A program made the translations under genes and the position numbers. From contig JADJBV010000001.1 in assembly GCA_016703535.1 (NCBI GenBank), positions 2,532,001 through 2,596,000 of the forward strand: 64,000 nucleotides of DNA, written 5' to 3'. This DNA is from Deltaproteobacteria bacterium (GTDB lineage: Bacteria; Myxococcota; Kuafuiibacteriia; Kuafuiibacteriales; Kuafuiibacteriaceae). How positions within the stretch are numbered: the first letter of the stretch is position 1; every line of letters begins with the position of its first letter. The notes under the pieces are model-generated. The model was not told where the DNA came from and did no database searches. It saw only the letters and a list, made by a program, of their open reading frames with translations. Below, piece after piece: positions 56,317 to 64,000 of this stretch.

Positions 56317-57683
56317 GGCCGCGGCCCCGCGACGGTGCTCCCCATGACCGGCGGCGCCGGGACCGACGGCTCGGGCAACACGAGCAAAGCCTCGGCGGGC
56401 CAAAGGGCCCGTGACAACAACCAGAGCAGGCAACCCAAAAGCAGCGCCAACAGCGCGATGGCCCAACCGACCGGAAAACTCCGGGGCGACGGGAGGTCCA
56501 CCGAAGGCGGCGGGGCTTCGGCTTCGGTCGGCGTGGCTTTGCTGCGCCTCACGACCTCCCGAGAGATCGAAGGCGGCCGCTCTTCGGTGGGCTTGTCGAC
56601 GGTCGAGGGATCTCGGGCCCGCACCTTGCCGACCGCAAACAACACCAGGTCCACGTTCTGGAGGATTGCCGCCACCTTTTCGGTCCCGCTCGGCCTCAGT
56701 TGGGGCCGGAGCTGCAGACAGGCGTCCACGACCTCACTCAACTCCTGGGGCAAGATCTCCTGATCGGCGTTGACCGTGATCCGCGGCGCGCCCTTCAGCT
56801 TGGCCAACACCACGTCCCGCAAAGAGTCCCCTTCGTGGGGGCATCGACCCGTCAACATCTCGAACAACATCACGCCCAAGGAGAACAGATCCGCGGCCGG
56901 GCCCACGTTGCCCCCCGCCGCCTGTTCGGGCGCCATGTACCGGGGCGTGCCCACGAAGGTGCCGGGCTTTTCGGCCTCCCGACCGCCCCCCGACTTGTCG
57001 ACCGGGAGGAACTTGACCACCCCAAAGTCCAGGAGCTTGACCCGGGGCGATGGGTTGCCGGGCTCGCCGAGCAACATGATGTTCTCGGGTTTGAGATCCC
57101 GGTGCACGATCCCCGCCTGGTGCAACGCCTGGAGCGCCAAGGCGACCTGTTGCCCAACCTGGATCGCGGTCCGCAGCTCGAGGGCACTCTCTCTTTTGAG
57201 CCGAGCCCGCAGCGACTCCCCCTCGACGTACTCCATGGCGTAGGCCAACCGGCGGGGCCGCTCCTCTTCGATGACGTCGAGGACCTTGATCAGGCCCGGG
57301 TGGGCAACGGCGCCTCCGGCCCGCACCTCGTCAAAGAAGCGCTGCACCACCCGAGCCCTTCGCACCTTGGCGGGCGCCAGGACCTTGAGCGCGACCTTCG
57401 CTTGATCGGAGATCCGCTCCGCCAGAAAGACCGACCCCGCCCCACCTTTGCCCAAGTGTCGCAGCAGGCGGTAACGGCCCCCGACCAGCTCACCCTCCAC
57501 CGGATCCGGCGCGATCCCGTCGTCCGGGGCGGCCACCCGGTCGTCGATCCGGGTCGCGTCCTCGATCGGGGCGGCGGTCTCCAGCCGAGTGGGATCCTCC
57601 GAGCTGGGGTGGAGCGGCGACTCCTCCAACTCGTCCAACGTCGGTCCATCACCGGCGCCTTCGTCGGGCGTGCGGGTCGCCAT
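56313..57683 (-). CDS. Eukaryote-like Ser/Thr protein kinase, membrane-anchored
   Basis: A 456-residue kinase. An acidic N-terminal tail (about 1-65) precedes the kinase domain (about 70-330): glycine loop GKGGAGSVF, VALKVL with the ATP Lys, HRDLKPEN (about 191), LLDFGVVKF with DFG, and GTPRYMAPEQ. A linker and one TM helix (about 400-420) end in a short periplasmic tail, so sensing may be through partners. ATG at 57683 is preferred. It is the first gene of the CHAT/sigma/subtilase unit, 70 bp after dprA, and its stop is inside the CHAT start. Confidence 0.92.
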   Translation of the reverse strand: MATRTPDEGAGDGPTLDELEESPLHPSSEDPTRLETAAPIEDATRIDDRVAAPDDGIAPDPVEGELVGGRYRLLRHLGKGGAGSVFLAERISDQAKVALKVLAPAKVRRARVVQRFFDEVRAGGAVAHPGLIKVLDVIEEERPRRLAYAMEYVEGESLRARLKRESALELRTAIQVGQQVALALQALHQAGIVHRDLKPENIMLLGEPGNPSPRVKLLDFGVVKFLPVDKSGGGREAEKPGTFVGTPRYMAPEQAAGGNVGPAADLFSLGVMLFEMLTGRCPHEGDSLRDVVLAKLKGAPRITVNADQEILPQELSEVVDACLQLRPQLRPSGTEKVAAILQNVDLVLFAVGKVRARDPSTVDKPTEERPPSISREVVRRSKATPTEAEAPPPSVDLPSPRSFPVGWAIALLALLLGCLLWLLSRALWPAEALLVLPEPSVPAPPVMGSTVAGPRP

Positions 57684-57752
57684 CGGCCGGGGGAGCTTGC
57701 TACGGCGGGCCCTCCCCCAGCAACCAGGGCCGCCCGCGGAAAACATGGGCGT

Positions 57753-58574
57753 TCAGCTCGCTGAATACCGCCCACCCTGCCGTTCGATCTGGCCCGCCAG
57801 CTCCAGCTCGGACAATCGGGTCAACACCAGGTTCACCGGCAGGGCCAGTCGCCGGGCCAGCTGATCGACGGTCAGCGGGCCTCCACTCAGCGCCACCAGG
57901 ACCGGATCGGCCGGGGAAAGCGGAGGCTCGAGCCCCAGCTGCCGCCGCAAGGTGGAGCGATCGGGGCACTCCACTCCACCCTGGGACCACGCGGAGCGGG
58001 CCGCCTGCCCACGGGGATCGCCTGGCGGCCAGCTCCAAAACCCAAAGGGGCGCCCCAAAGATCGGGCCGCTTCGACGGTGTGCCGGGTCCCCGACTCGAC
58101 CTCGGCCTCCACCACCAAAACAAAGTCGGCCAAGGCCGCGATCAGCCGGTTGCGGCGCAAGAACGGCAACTTCCCGGGCGCAACTTCGGCGTCAGCCAAC
58201 AGGGCGCCGCCGCAGCCCAACACCTGACCAAAAAGCCCACGGTTGCCGAGGGGGACCGGGCGCTCCACCGTCGTCGGCAGCACCACCCAAGTGGGTCGGT
58301 CCGCCTCCACCGCCCCGCGATGGGCAGCGGCGTCGATGCCTCGGGCCCCGCCGCTGATGATCAACACCGAAGACTCGGACAACTCGTGGGCCAAGGCTTG
58401 AGCGAGGCGGCACCCCTCCGCCGAGGCCCGCCGAGATCCAACGATGGCGAGGCGCGGCCCCGACCACTCGAGGGGCGCGCCCTTGAGCTTCAGCGCCGCC
58501 GGCGGGTCGAGCAAATCCAGCAAGGGGGCCGGGTACGAGGGCGTGCCCAGGCCGAGGTGTTCTATTTTGAACAT
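57753..58574 (-). CDS. dprA: DNA-processing protein DprA (short form)
   Basis: A 273-residue Rossmann-fold protein with AIVGSRRAS (about 46), ISGGARGIDAAAH, and PFLRRNRLIAALADFVLVVEAEVESGTRHT, the DprA/Smf core that loads RecA on single-stranded DNA during transformation. The C-terminus has the winged-helix DprA extension (LTVDQLARRLALPVNLVLTRLSELELAG). The usual N-terminal SAM-like domain is missing or very short, so it is about 90 residues shorter than most family members. ATG at 58574 is chosen. topA, which usually follows dprA, is absent. Confidence 0.9.
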   Translation of the reverse strand: MFKIEHLGLGTPSYPAPLLDLLDPPAALKLKGAPLEWSGPRLAIVGSRRASAEGCRLAQALAHELSESSVLIISGGARGIDAAAHRGAVEADRPTWVVLPTTVERPVPLGNRGLFGQVLGCGGALLADAEVAPGKLPFLRRNRLIAALADFVLVVEAEVESGTRHTVEAARSLGRPFGFWSWPPGDPRGQAARSAWSQGGVECPDRSTLRRQLGLEPPLSPADPVLVALSGGPLTVDQLARRLALPVNLVLTRLSELELAGQIERQGGRYSAS

Positions 58575-58660
58575 CACCCGCCAGGGTTCGGCGGGCGGGC
58601 CAGGCCGGTCAACTTCGCCGGCGCAGAGGAAAGAAAAGCGCGGCGCTCCGGGGCAAGAAC

Positions 58661-59821
58661 CTACTGGAGCTTTCGCATCTCCACCTTGTCGCCCACCGAA
58701 AGTTCTCGGAGCGAGTAGGTGATGATCGCGGTCGAAGCCTGATCTTGCACGTCGACCACCATCAGCTCGCCCACGTCTTCGTTGGGCAGACCCTGGGTGT
58801 CGCGGGTGAAGCCGTCGCCTCGATCCAAAACCGTGAAGACGTTGCCCCGGACCACGCCGTGGCTGCTGCCGCGATCGATGAACACCAGGTGATGTTCGCC
58901 GAGGGGCCCGAGGTCATCGCCGACGGTCTCGATGATGTAGCCCTGGGTCTCGGAGCCGTTCGGGGCCGGGCCGACCCGGGAAGAAAACTGCTCGGGCCAA
59001 GCGCCCACGTAGTCACCCCGTTCGATCGGGCGATAGGCCTGAGCGATCTGCCCGGTGGCTACGGTGGGGCTGGTGTCGATCACCTGCAGCCCACCGACGA
59101 TCTCGATCGCGTATCCCGCGACCTCACCGGTGACCGGGTGTTCGATCTCGCGGATCACGCGGTACACCGCGTAGCGATCGCCCTTTTTGGCGGCGTTTTT
59201 CAGCTTGATGTAGGTCCGATCGAAGTCGGCCAACATCTGACCCTCCGACTCGGCGTTGATGATCTCGCCGGCCTTTTCGTGGGAGGCCTTGGAGACGAAG
59301 CCCATGTACGAAGTCCAGACCGAGTTCGGCGGCACCCGCCCAACCTCGATCTGCCCCGAGGTCCGGACCAGCTCGTCGGCGTCGAGGGTCTCTCGGCCTT
59401 CATCGGTTTCGGTCTCGATGGAACGGGCCACCTCGACGTTGGTCGGGAGCTGTTCGTCGCTCGGATAAAAGCGCAGCTCGTTCCCTGGGTAGATCCAGTG
59501 GGGGTTGGTGATCTGGGGGTTGTAGCTCCAGATCTTGGGCCAATACCACGGGCTGTTCAGGTACTTGCTGCAGAGGTCCCACAAGGTGTCGCTGGGCTGC
59601 ACCGTGTGGCTCTCGCTGTTCTGCGGGACGTCACCGCCCGCAGGACCTTCGATCCGGCCGCGAGGCGTGAGCTGGGGTGTACCGCCCTCGTCGCCCGAGT
59701 CGTCGGCGACATCGCCGAGGGGCGGTTCATCATCGCCCCCTTCGTCTTGGGCGCGAACGGCCGGCGCAGCGAACACCGTGAGCAACAAGGCGGGATAAAG
59801 AGCGAGGCTCCGGATCCGCAT
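58661..59821 (-). CDS. LysM-domain secreted protein
   Basis: A 386-residue protein. A signal peptide (about 1-24, PAVRAQ) is followed by an acidic linker (DEGGDDEPPLGD) and one LysM domain (HTVQPSDTLWDLCSKYL...NPHWIYPGNEL, about 72-120) that binds peptidoglycan glycan chains. The C-terminal 250 residues are a beta-rich region (VFIDRGSSHGVVRGNVF) seen in other deltaproteobacterial LysM proteins found beside dprA. ATG at 59821 follows GGAGGAAAT. The cpoB-like gene ends 4 bp before the start. Confidence 0.88.
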   Translation of the reverse strand: MRIRSLALYPALLLTVFAAPAVRAQDEGGDDEPPLGDVADDSGDEGGTPQLTPRGRIEGPAGGDVPQNSESHTVQPSDTLWDLCSKYLNSPWYWPKIWSYNPQITNPHWIYPGNELRFYPSDEQLPTNVEVARSIETETDEGRETLDADELVRTSGQIEVGRVPPNSVWTSYMGFVSKASHEKAGEIINAESEGQMLADFDRTYIKLKNAAKKGDRYAVYRVIREIEHPVTGEVAGYAIEIVGGLQVIDTSPTVATGQIAQAYRPIERGDYVGAWPEQFSSRVGPAPNGSETQGYIIETVGDDLGPLGEHHLVFIDRGSSHGVVRGNVFTVLDRGDGFTRDTQGLPNEDVGELMVVDVQDQASTAIITYSLRELSVGDKVEMRKLQ

Positions 59822-59825
59822 GGGG

Positions 59826-60692
59826 TCAATTTCCTCCTTCGGCCGAAAGCAAGAGCGCCGCGCGCCCCGCCGCTTCGGAACCGGGATAATCACGCACGAC
59901 CTTGGCCAAGATGGCTCGCCCGCGATCTTTGTTCGCGAGCTGCAGCCAAGCTTCGCCGCTCCGGGTCAAGCCGTCGGCCAACTTGTCGGAGCGGGGGTGG
60001 TCTTGCGCCAAGGCGTCAAAGGCCTTGATGGCGGCCTCGTAGGCCTTGAGCTGAAAGTGGCATTCACCAACCCAATAGGCCGAGTTGTCGGCCCACTTGG
60101 AGGTCGGGTGGTCGCGGAGCAATCCGCTGAACCGGGTCAGGGCCTCGGCAGGACGGCCGGCCTCACGCAACAAGGCCAAGGCCTGTTCGTAGGCCAACTT
60201 GTCTTCTTCGCCCTTGAGCACCGGATCGGGCTTCTTGAGCACTTCCCGATCGACCGACAGCCGATCGTGGGGATCGTGCTCGGGGCCGAGCTTGAGCATG
60301 ACGGGCGGGCCGCCGTCGTCGGACGCGCCGGGATCGACCCAACCTTCGTCGGTGACGGCCGCGGCGGGTGAGGCCTTGGAGCCGAGTCGGACCACCGGCA
60401 ACACCCGATCATGGGCGGCCGCGATCCGCTTGTTGGCGCTGGGGCGGGTGGTCTGGACCGGGGCGGTGGTCGGTGAGGGTTGGACGCGATCTTGTCCCAA
60501 CGCCAACAACGTGACCCTGCTCTCCAGGCGCTGGACCTCTTGCTTGGTCTCGCCGAGATCCTGCTTGATGGAGGCCAGGTCACGACGCATGCGGCTGAGT
60601 TCTTCTTCGATGTTGGCGCTGGAGGCACAGGCGCTGCCCAGCAGGCCGAGCCCGGCGGCCAAGGTGGCCGGGGCGATGGCAAAGGACCGCAT
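59826..60692 (-). CDS. CpoB/YbgF-like TPR lipoprotein with coiled coil
   Basis: A 288-residue protein. The signal peptide ends in a lipobox (LLGSAC, Cys about 22). A coiled coil (about 28-65, EEELSRMRRDLASIKQDLGETK) precedes a Pro/Thr linker, and three C-terminal TPR units (YEQALALLREAGRPAEAL...SGEAWLQLANKDRG) resemble the CpoB/YbgF family linked to Tol-Pal and peptidoglycan synthesis. No tol genes are in the window. It is immediately followed by the LysM gene and likely co-transcribed, an envelope pair. Confidence 0.85.
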   Translation of the reverse strand: MRSFAIAPATLAAGLGLLGSACASSANIEEELSRMRRDLASIKQDLGETKQEVQRLESRVTLLALGQDRVQPSPTTAPVQTTRPSANKRIAAAHDRVLPVVRLGSKASPAAAVTDEGWVDPGASDDGGPPVMLKLGPEHDPHDRLSVDREVLKKPDPVLKGEEDKLAYEQALALLREAGRPAEALTRFSGLLRDHPTSKWADNSAYWVGECHFQLKAYEAAIKAFDALAQDHPRSDKLADGLTRSGEAWLQLANKDRGRAILAKVVRDYPGSEAAGRAALLLSAEGGN

Positions 60693-60742
60693 TGGGGCCC
60701 GATTCTAGGCGAGTCCAACCCTGAGTCAAGAAACGGGCCCTA

Positions 60743-60748
60743 TATAAT
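60743..60748 (+). promoter_or_regulatory. Candidate -10 element of tldD in an AT-rich divergent gap
   Basis: TATAAT at 60743-60748 in TATATAATTAACC, a 40-bp AT-rich patch in an otherwise GC-rich region between the divergent cpoB-like and tldD genes. No good -35 is at 17 bp, so the element is a guess; the reverse strand also has TTATAT there. TAAGG at 60769-60773 would be the tldD ribosome-binding site. Confidence 0.4.
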
Positions 60749-60779
60749 TAACCATCATTGACCTCTCATTAAGGCTCAC

Positions 60780-62141
60780 ATGACCCTCAATTTCACTCGA
60801 TTTTTCGGTCTCGACCCCGAAGCCCTGGCCGACCTGGTGGGCCGCATGGAGGGCGCCCATACCGATCTGTTCCTGGAATCCTCCCAGGCGGGGCTGGTTC
60901 GGATGGAGCAAGGGGCCCTGGTCGCCGCCACCACCGACCGGGCCCAAGGCGCCGCCCTCCGATCCCTCTCCCCCCAAGGCTGCACTCGGCTGATCACCGA
61001 CACGGATGTGCGGCTGGTCACACTCCGCCAGCGAACCCAGGACTTTGGCCAACGCCCCCCCAGCCCGGCCGAACTCAAGGTCGAGGTGTTGGGGGGCCCG
61101 CCGGAACGGGCCCCGGACCTGGCCCGGCTGATCGCCTTGGCCGAGTTGGCCGATCGGGTGGCCCGGGCCGCCGACCCCGCGGTGATCGAAGTGCAAGTTA
61201 GCTTGCGCGACGGGATCCGCCACACGGTCTTGGCCACTCAGGGGGGTCAGGTGATCGACGCTTGGGCAGAACGGGCCAGCGTTGCGGTCGAGGTGGTGAC
61301 CGAACGAGGCCCCCTGCGAGAGACCGGCTTCGAGTCAGCGGGGGGCGCCAAAGTGGTGCTCGATGAAGCGTTGGTCGAGGTGACCACTCGCCTGGCGGTG
61401 GCGAGGGCGCTGGCGCTCCTCGACGCGCGCCCCGCCACCGGGGGGGCGATGCCGGTGGTGTTGGCGGCCGAGGCCGGCGGGACGTTGGTGCACGAGGCGG
61501 TGGGCCACGCGCTGGAAGCCGACTGCGTGCTGGAGGGCCTTTCGGTGTTCGGGGACCAGATGGGCGCGATGATCGCCAACGAGCGGATCTCGGTGATCGA
61601 CGACGCCACCCTGCCCGGCCGTCACGGCAGTTATCCGATCGACGACGAAGGGGTGCCCGCCGAGCGGACCGTGTTGATCGAAAATGGGAAGTTGGTGGGC
61701 CTGCTCCACGATCGCCGCAGCGCCTTGTTGTCGGGGGCCCGCGCCAACGGCAAGGGACGCCGGGAGTCCTTCCGGGATCGACCGGTGGTGCGGATGTCCA
61801 ACACCATGATCCTCCCCGGCGCCGACGATCCCGCGGCGATCCTGCGGGACACACCGAACGGCCTTTATGTGGTGCGGATGGGCGGCGGAGAGGTCGACAC
61901 CTTGACCGGGAGCTTCGTCTTCGAGGCCAACGAGGCCTACCGGATCGAAGGCGGCCGGCGCGGAGAGTTGGTCCGGGGCGCCACCTTGACCGGCTCGGCG
62001 GCGGAGGTGTTGGCCTCCATCGACCGGGTCGGCAGTGACCTGGGTTTTGGCCTCGGCTGGTGCGGCAAAGATGGACAAGACGTGCCGATCAGCGACGCCG
62101 AACCCACCCTCCGGATCCCATCCTTGATCGTGGGAGCCTAA
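60780..62141 (+). CDS. tldD: Metalloprotease TldD
   Basis: A 453-residue protein with the TldD zinc motif HEAVGHALEAD (His-Glu-x3-His, about residues 237-247), a final SDAEPTLRIPSLIVGA tail and GGGEVDTLTGSFVFEANEAYRIEGG, all typical of TldD. TldD with TldE (PmbA) forms a processive unfolded-peptide protease. No tldE gene lies in the window on either side. It is divergent from the cpoB-like gene. Confidence 0.93.
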   Translation: MTLNFTRFFGLDPEALADLVGRMEGAHTDLFLESSQAGLVRMEQGALVAATTDRAQGAALRSLSPQGCTRLITDTDVRLVTLRQRTQDFGQRPPSPAELKVEVLGGPPERAPDLARLIALAELADRVARAADPAVIEVQVSLRDGIRHTVLATQGGQVIDAWAERASVAVEVVTERGPLRETGFESAGGAKVVLDEALVEVTTRLAVARALALLDARPATGGAMPVVLAAEAGGTLVHEAVGHALEADCVLEGLSVFGDQMGAMIANERISVIDDATLPGRHGSYPIDDEGVPAERTVLIENGKLVGLLHDRRSALLSGARANGKGRRESFRDRPVVRMSNTMILPGADDPAAILRDTPNGLYVVRMGGGEVDTLTGSFVFEANEAYRIEGGRRGELVRGATLTGSAAEVLASIDRVGSDLGFGLGWCGKDGQDVPISDAEPTLRIPSLIVGA

Positions 62142-62164
62142 CCCAACCTCCGAACGCCCGCGGT

Positions 62165-63064
62165 CTAGTTTTCGACGCAGACGCCCAACGTCGCGCCCGG
62201 GACCGACTCTCCCTGAGCGCAGGTGCCGAGGTTCCTGAAGAACCGGAGTTGCAGGGTGCTGCGCTCACCCGGCGCCCTGGAGGGTTGATAGTCACCGTCG
62301 CCGATGCAAAAGAGGGTGCCGTTCGGATCCTGGGTCCGGAAGACCGCGTATCCACGGCGACCCACGACATCGTAGACGCCGTCGAACTCTGGCGACTTGA
62401 AGGTGACCAAACTCGAGCTCCCGCCGAAGAGGTAGTTTCCGTCGATCACCCGGAAGTTGAAGCTATCGATGGTGCTCTCGTAGACCGAAGACTCGCCATC
62501 GCAAGATCGGCCTGAGGTGTCGCTGCAGAGCGTGAGTTCTCCACCAACCGGAGAGCCGTCGGCACAGGCGGTCATTTGGGATATCGCTCGGAAGAGAATA
62601 CGGACGGCCCCAGCCCCGTATCTCCAGGTGGTCTCCGCCGAGCCGCAAAATGGATGGTCATCTTGGTCGAGCCCCCCGAGCATCACGATGGCCTCCGTCT
62701 GGGTGGGTACGTTCTCGGGAATCGGCGCGGCCGTCGAAAGCCATACGCCTCCCGCCGCGTAGGGGAAGATGCTCTCATTGGGATCCGCCGCCGCCGCGTT
62801 GGCGACCAGCGAATAAAGTTGCTCGGAGACGATCACTTCTTCAGCGCCCTTGCGGAGGAGCGCGCTGATCTGACCTGGTTGGCACGATACCGAGACCTCA
62901 GCGTCGTCGACCTTGGCGTCGGTGGGCCCGGTGTCCGGAAGACCAGCATCCGCCGATGAGAGAACATCCGTCGAGCCAGCGTCCTGGGCGGGACCGAGGA
63001 GCTCCTCCTCCGTACAAGCGAAGGTCAAACACGCCAGGAGGGTGACAGCGGAGACCCGGACCAT
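62165..63064 (-). CDS. Lipoprotein of unknown function with Asp-Ala-Gly linker
   Basis: A 299-residue protein. The signal peptide ends in a lipobox (LTFAC, Cys 17). A low-complexity DAGSTDVLSSADAGLPDTGPTD linker precedes a roughly 230-residue beta-rich, Cys-containing domain. This linker type is common in myxobacterial surface lipoproteins. The gene has lower G+C than its neighbours. Ten consecutive C bases lie 57 bp upstream of the ATG. I do not recognise the domain. It converges with tldD across 23 bp. Confidence 0.75.
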   Translation of the reverse strand: MVRVSAVTLLACLTFACTEEELLGPAQDAGSTDVLSSADAGLPDTGPTDAKVDDAEVSVSCQPGQISALLRKGAEEVIVSEQLYSLVANAAAADPNESIFPYAAGGVWLSTAAPIPENVPTQTEAIVMLGGLDQDDHPFCGSAETTWRYGAGAVRILFRAISQMTACADGSPVGGELTLCSDTSGRSCDGESSVYESTIDSFNFRVIDGNYLFGGSSSLVTFKSPEFDGVYDVVGRRGYAVFRTQDPNGTLFCIGDGDYQPSRAPGERSTLQLRFFRNLGTCAQGESVPGATLGVCVEN

Positions 63065-63120
63065 CGGCCTCGGACGCTAACGTGGTGCAGCGACCACACC
63101 AAGGCAGACCCCAATTTCCG

Positions 63121-63130
63121 CCCCCCCCCC
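63121..63130. repeat. Homopolymer of ten C (ten G on the minus strand)
   Basis: A run of ten C at 63121-63130 in the 190-bp gap between the lipoprotein and the final gene, about 57 bp upstream of the lipoprotein start. Such tracts can change length by slippage; here it would alter the promoter or leader spacing. The rest of the gap shows no recognisable feature. Confidence 0.7.
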
Positions 63131-63255
63131 GCCGGACCCTCGTCTCTGGAACCGAGGTTCCCGACAAAGATCGCGACCCTAGGCTCGGTCAAAGAGTGGC
63201 GCCGCGACTCTTCGGTGGCCGCCAAAGGTGGTTTTAGGTAGGCTAGCGGTTGGCC

Positions 63256-64000
63256 ATGACGCTGATCGGCAAGCTCCAACGCCGACCGGTGGTACCGGGC
63301 GCCGATTCGGCCCCGATCGAACCGCCTGTCGTCGCCGCGCCCACCGAGGTGGTGGGCCCGATCTCGCCGAAGACCTGGGCCAAGTTCGGGGCGGTCTTGG
63401 GCAGCGGCACTCCGGAGTTGCAGGCGATCGCCCAGCTGACCGCCGCCTTGCCGGCCCGGGCCAGCAAACAAGCGGCCCGAGGCCTGGACCGCTTCTACGC
63501 CGAACTTGGCCGCCACCTGGAACGACTTCCCGCGGGCGAACGGGCCGCGGTTTTGGCCGCGACCAACCAGACGGTCCGAGGGCTGATCGATCGCTTCCGA
63601 GGCGACGATCGGCTGGGCGCGGCCCTGGAAGCCTTTTTGGCCATGGCCACCCGAGGCCCCAATGAACCGGGCGCCGGCTTGGCCCGGGTCGAGCGGGCGG
63701 CGGCGACCTTGGAGCAAGGGTTGGAGCAGCTGACCTTGAGGAGCGGCAGTCCAACGCTGCTCTTTGGCCTGCGCAACGTGATCGAGCTGTCGGTGTCGAC
63801 GAAGGAGCCCTTGCCGGTGGCCACCTTGGAGCGCCGGTGGAAGGCGAGCCTGGCCCTCCTGCTCGAAGGCACCCCCGCCAACGGCACCACCCAAGCCGAG
63901 GTCGGTGCCCTGGTCGGTCGGCTGATGGAGGCGCTCCGCCAAGCCCCCGCCGACGAACCCGTCGAGGTGACCCTGGCGGCGACCTTGACGGCGGTACAGG
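63256..64000 (+). CDS. Hypothetical protein, 3' end outside the window
   Basis: An open frame of 248 codons from ATG 63256 with no stop before the window edge. Codon use is typical of the genome, with GC-rich third positions. The translation starts MTLIGKLQRRPVVPG and is Ala/Leu/Arg-rich and mainly helical (LTAALPARASKQAARGLDRF; RVERAAATLEQGLEQL). No signal peptide, TM segment or known motif is visible. A long helical repeat protein or an effector-like cytoplasmic protein are possible, but the family is unknown. It diverges from the lipoprotein gene. Confidence 0.7.
   Translation, partial: MTLIGKLQRRPVVPGADSAPIEPPVVAAPTEVVGPISPKTWAKFGAVLGSGTPELQAIAQLTAALPARASKQAARGLDRFYAELGRHLERLPAGERAAVLAATNQTVRGLIDRFRGDDRLGAALEAFLAMATRGPNEPGAGLARVERAAATLEQGLEQLTLRSGSPTLLFGLRNVIELSVSTKEPLPVATLERRWKASLALLLEGTPANGTTQAEVGALVGRLMEALRQAPADEPVEVTLAATLTAVQ

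Overview
The window is a gene-dense, high-GC (roughly two thirds G+C) chromosomal segment from a didermic bacterium. Gene content points to a member of the Myxococcota or a close deltaproteobacterial relative. The indicators are a GltJ(AgmX)-GltI(AgmK)-GltH-type gliding-machine locus, a BamA outer-membrane assembly protein, lipoproteins with Asp-Ala-Gly-rich linkers, FHA and eukaryote-like kinase proteins, and the dprA / trmFO-xerC-hslV-hslU-argD gene order. No rRNA, tRNA, CRISPR array, intact insertion sequence or prophage was seen. GTG and TTG starts and 1-20 bp gene overlaps are frequent.

Layout. 1-4.2 kb: a partial gene of unknown function, then a tight minus-strand set (FHA protein, MobA-like nucleotidyltransferase, secreted SNase-like lipoprotein, RimI, SurA-N-like chaperone). 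4.3-8.4 kb, plus strand: orphan PAS histidine kinase, M16 peptidase, Cys-rich lipoprotein. 8.4-30.1 kb: about 21.7 kb of uninterrupted minus-strand genes. These are a rhomboid protease, a conserved protein of unknown function, gltJ, a 12.4-kb giant TPR gene (gltI), a gltH/CglE-like beta-barrel gene, and an upstream metabolic set (cysteine hydrolase, ThDP enzyme, class III cyclase, C45 acyltransferase-like hydrolase). 30.1-31.5 kb: a divergent TetR / membrane-protein pair with operator-like palindromes over both start codons. 31.5-38.2 kb: bamA, clpB and divergent rarA. 38.4-39.7 kb: an outer-membrane-type protein.

39.7-49.7 kb is a minus-strand series: a TPR protein, a DnaK paralogue and a J-domain/TPR protein (a dedicated chaperone operon without grpE), followed upstream by argD, hslU, hslV, xerC and trmFO. 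From 49.7 to 57.7 kb an accessory block sits where topA normally lies between trmFO and dprA. It encodes a Ser/Thr kinase, a CHAT-protease lipoprotein, an ECF-like sigma factor, a membrane anti-sigma candidate and a subtilisin-like secreted protease, mostly joined by 4-bp start/stop overlaps. A low-GC small secreted CPxC protein and a degenerate duplicate of the trmFO 5' end mark its edge. 57.8-60.7 kb: dprA, a LysM protein and a CpoB-like TPR lipoprotein. 60.8-64 kb: tldD, an Asp-Ala-Gly lipoprotein preceded by a 10-C tract, and a gene running off the right end.

The two most notable loci are the CHAT/kinase/sigma/subtilase island, which looks like a self-contained signal-to-protease cascade, and the compact gltJIH focal-adhesion-type module. 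The Hsp70 operon, in which the J-protein and the distal TPR protein share one small domain, is a third candidate for a poorly described system. All functional statements are from reading the sequence; no database search was possible.
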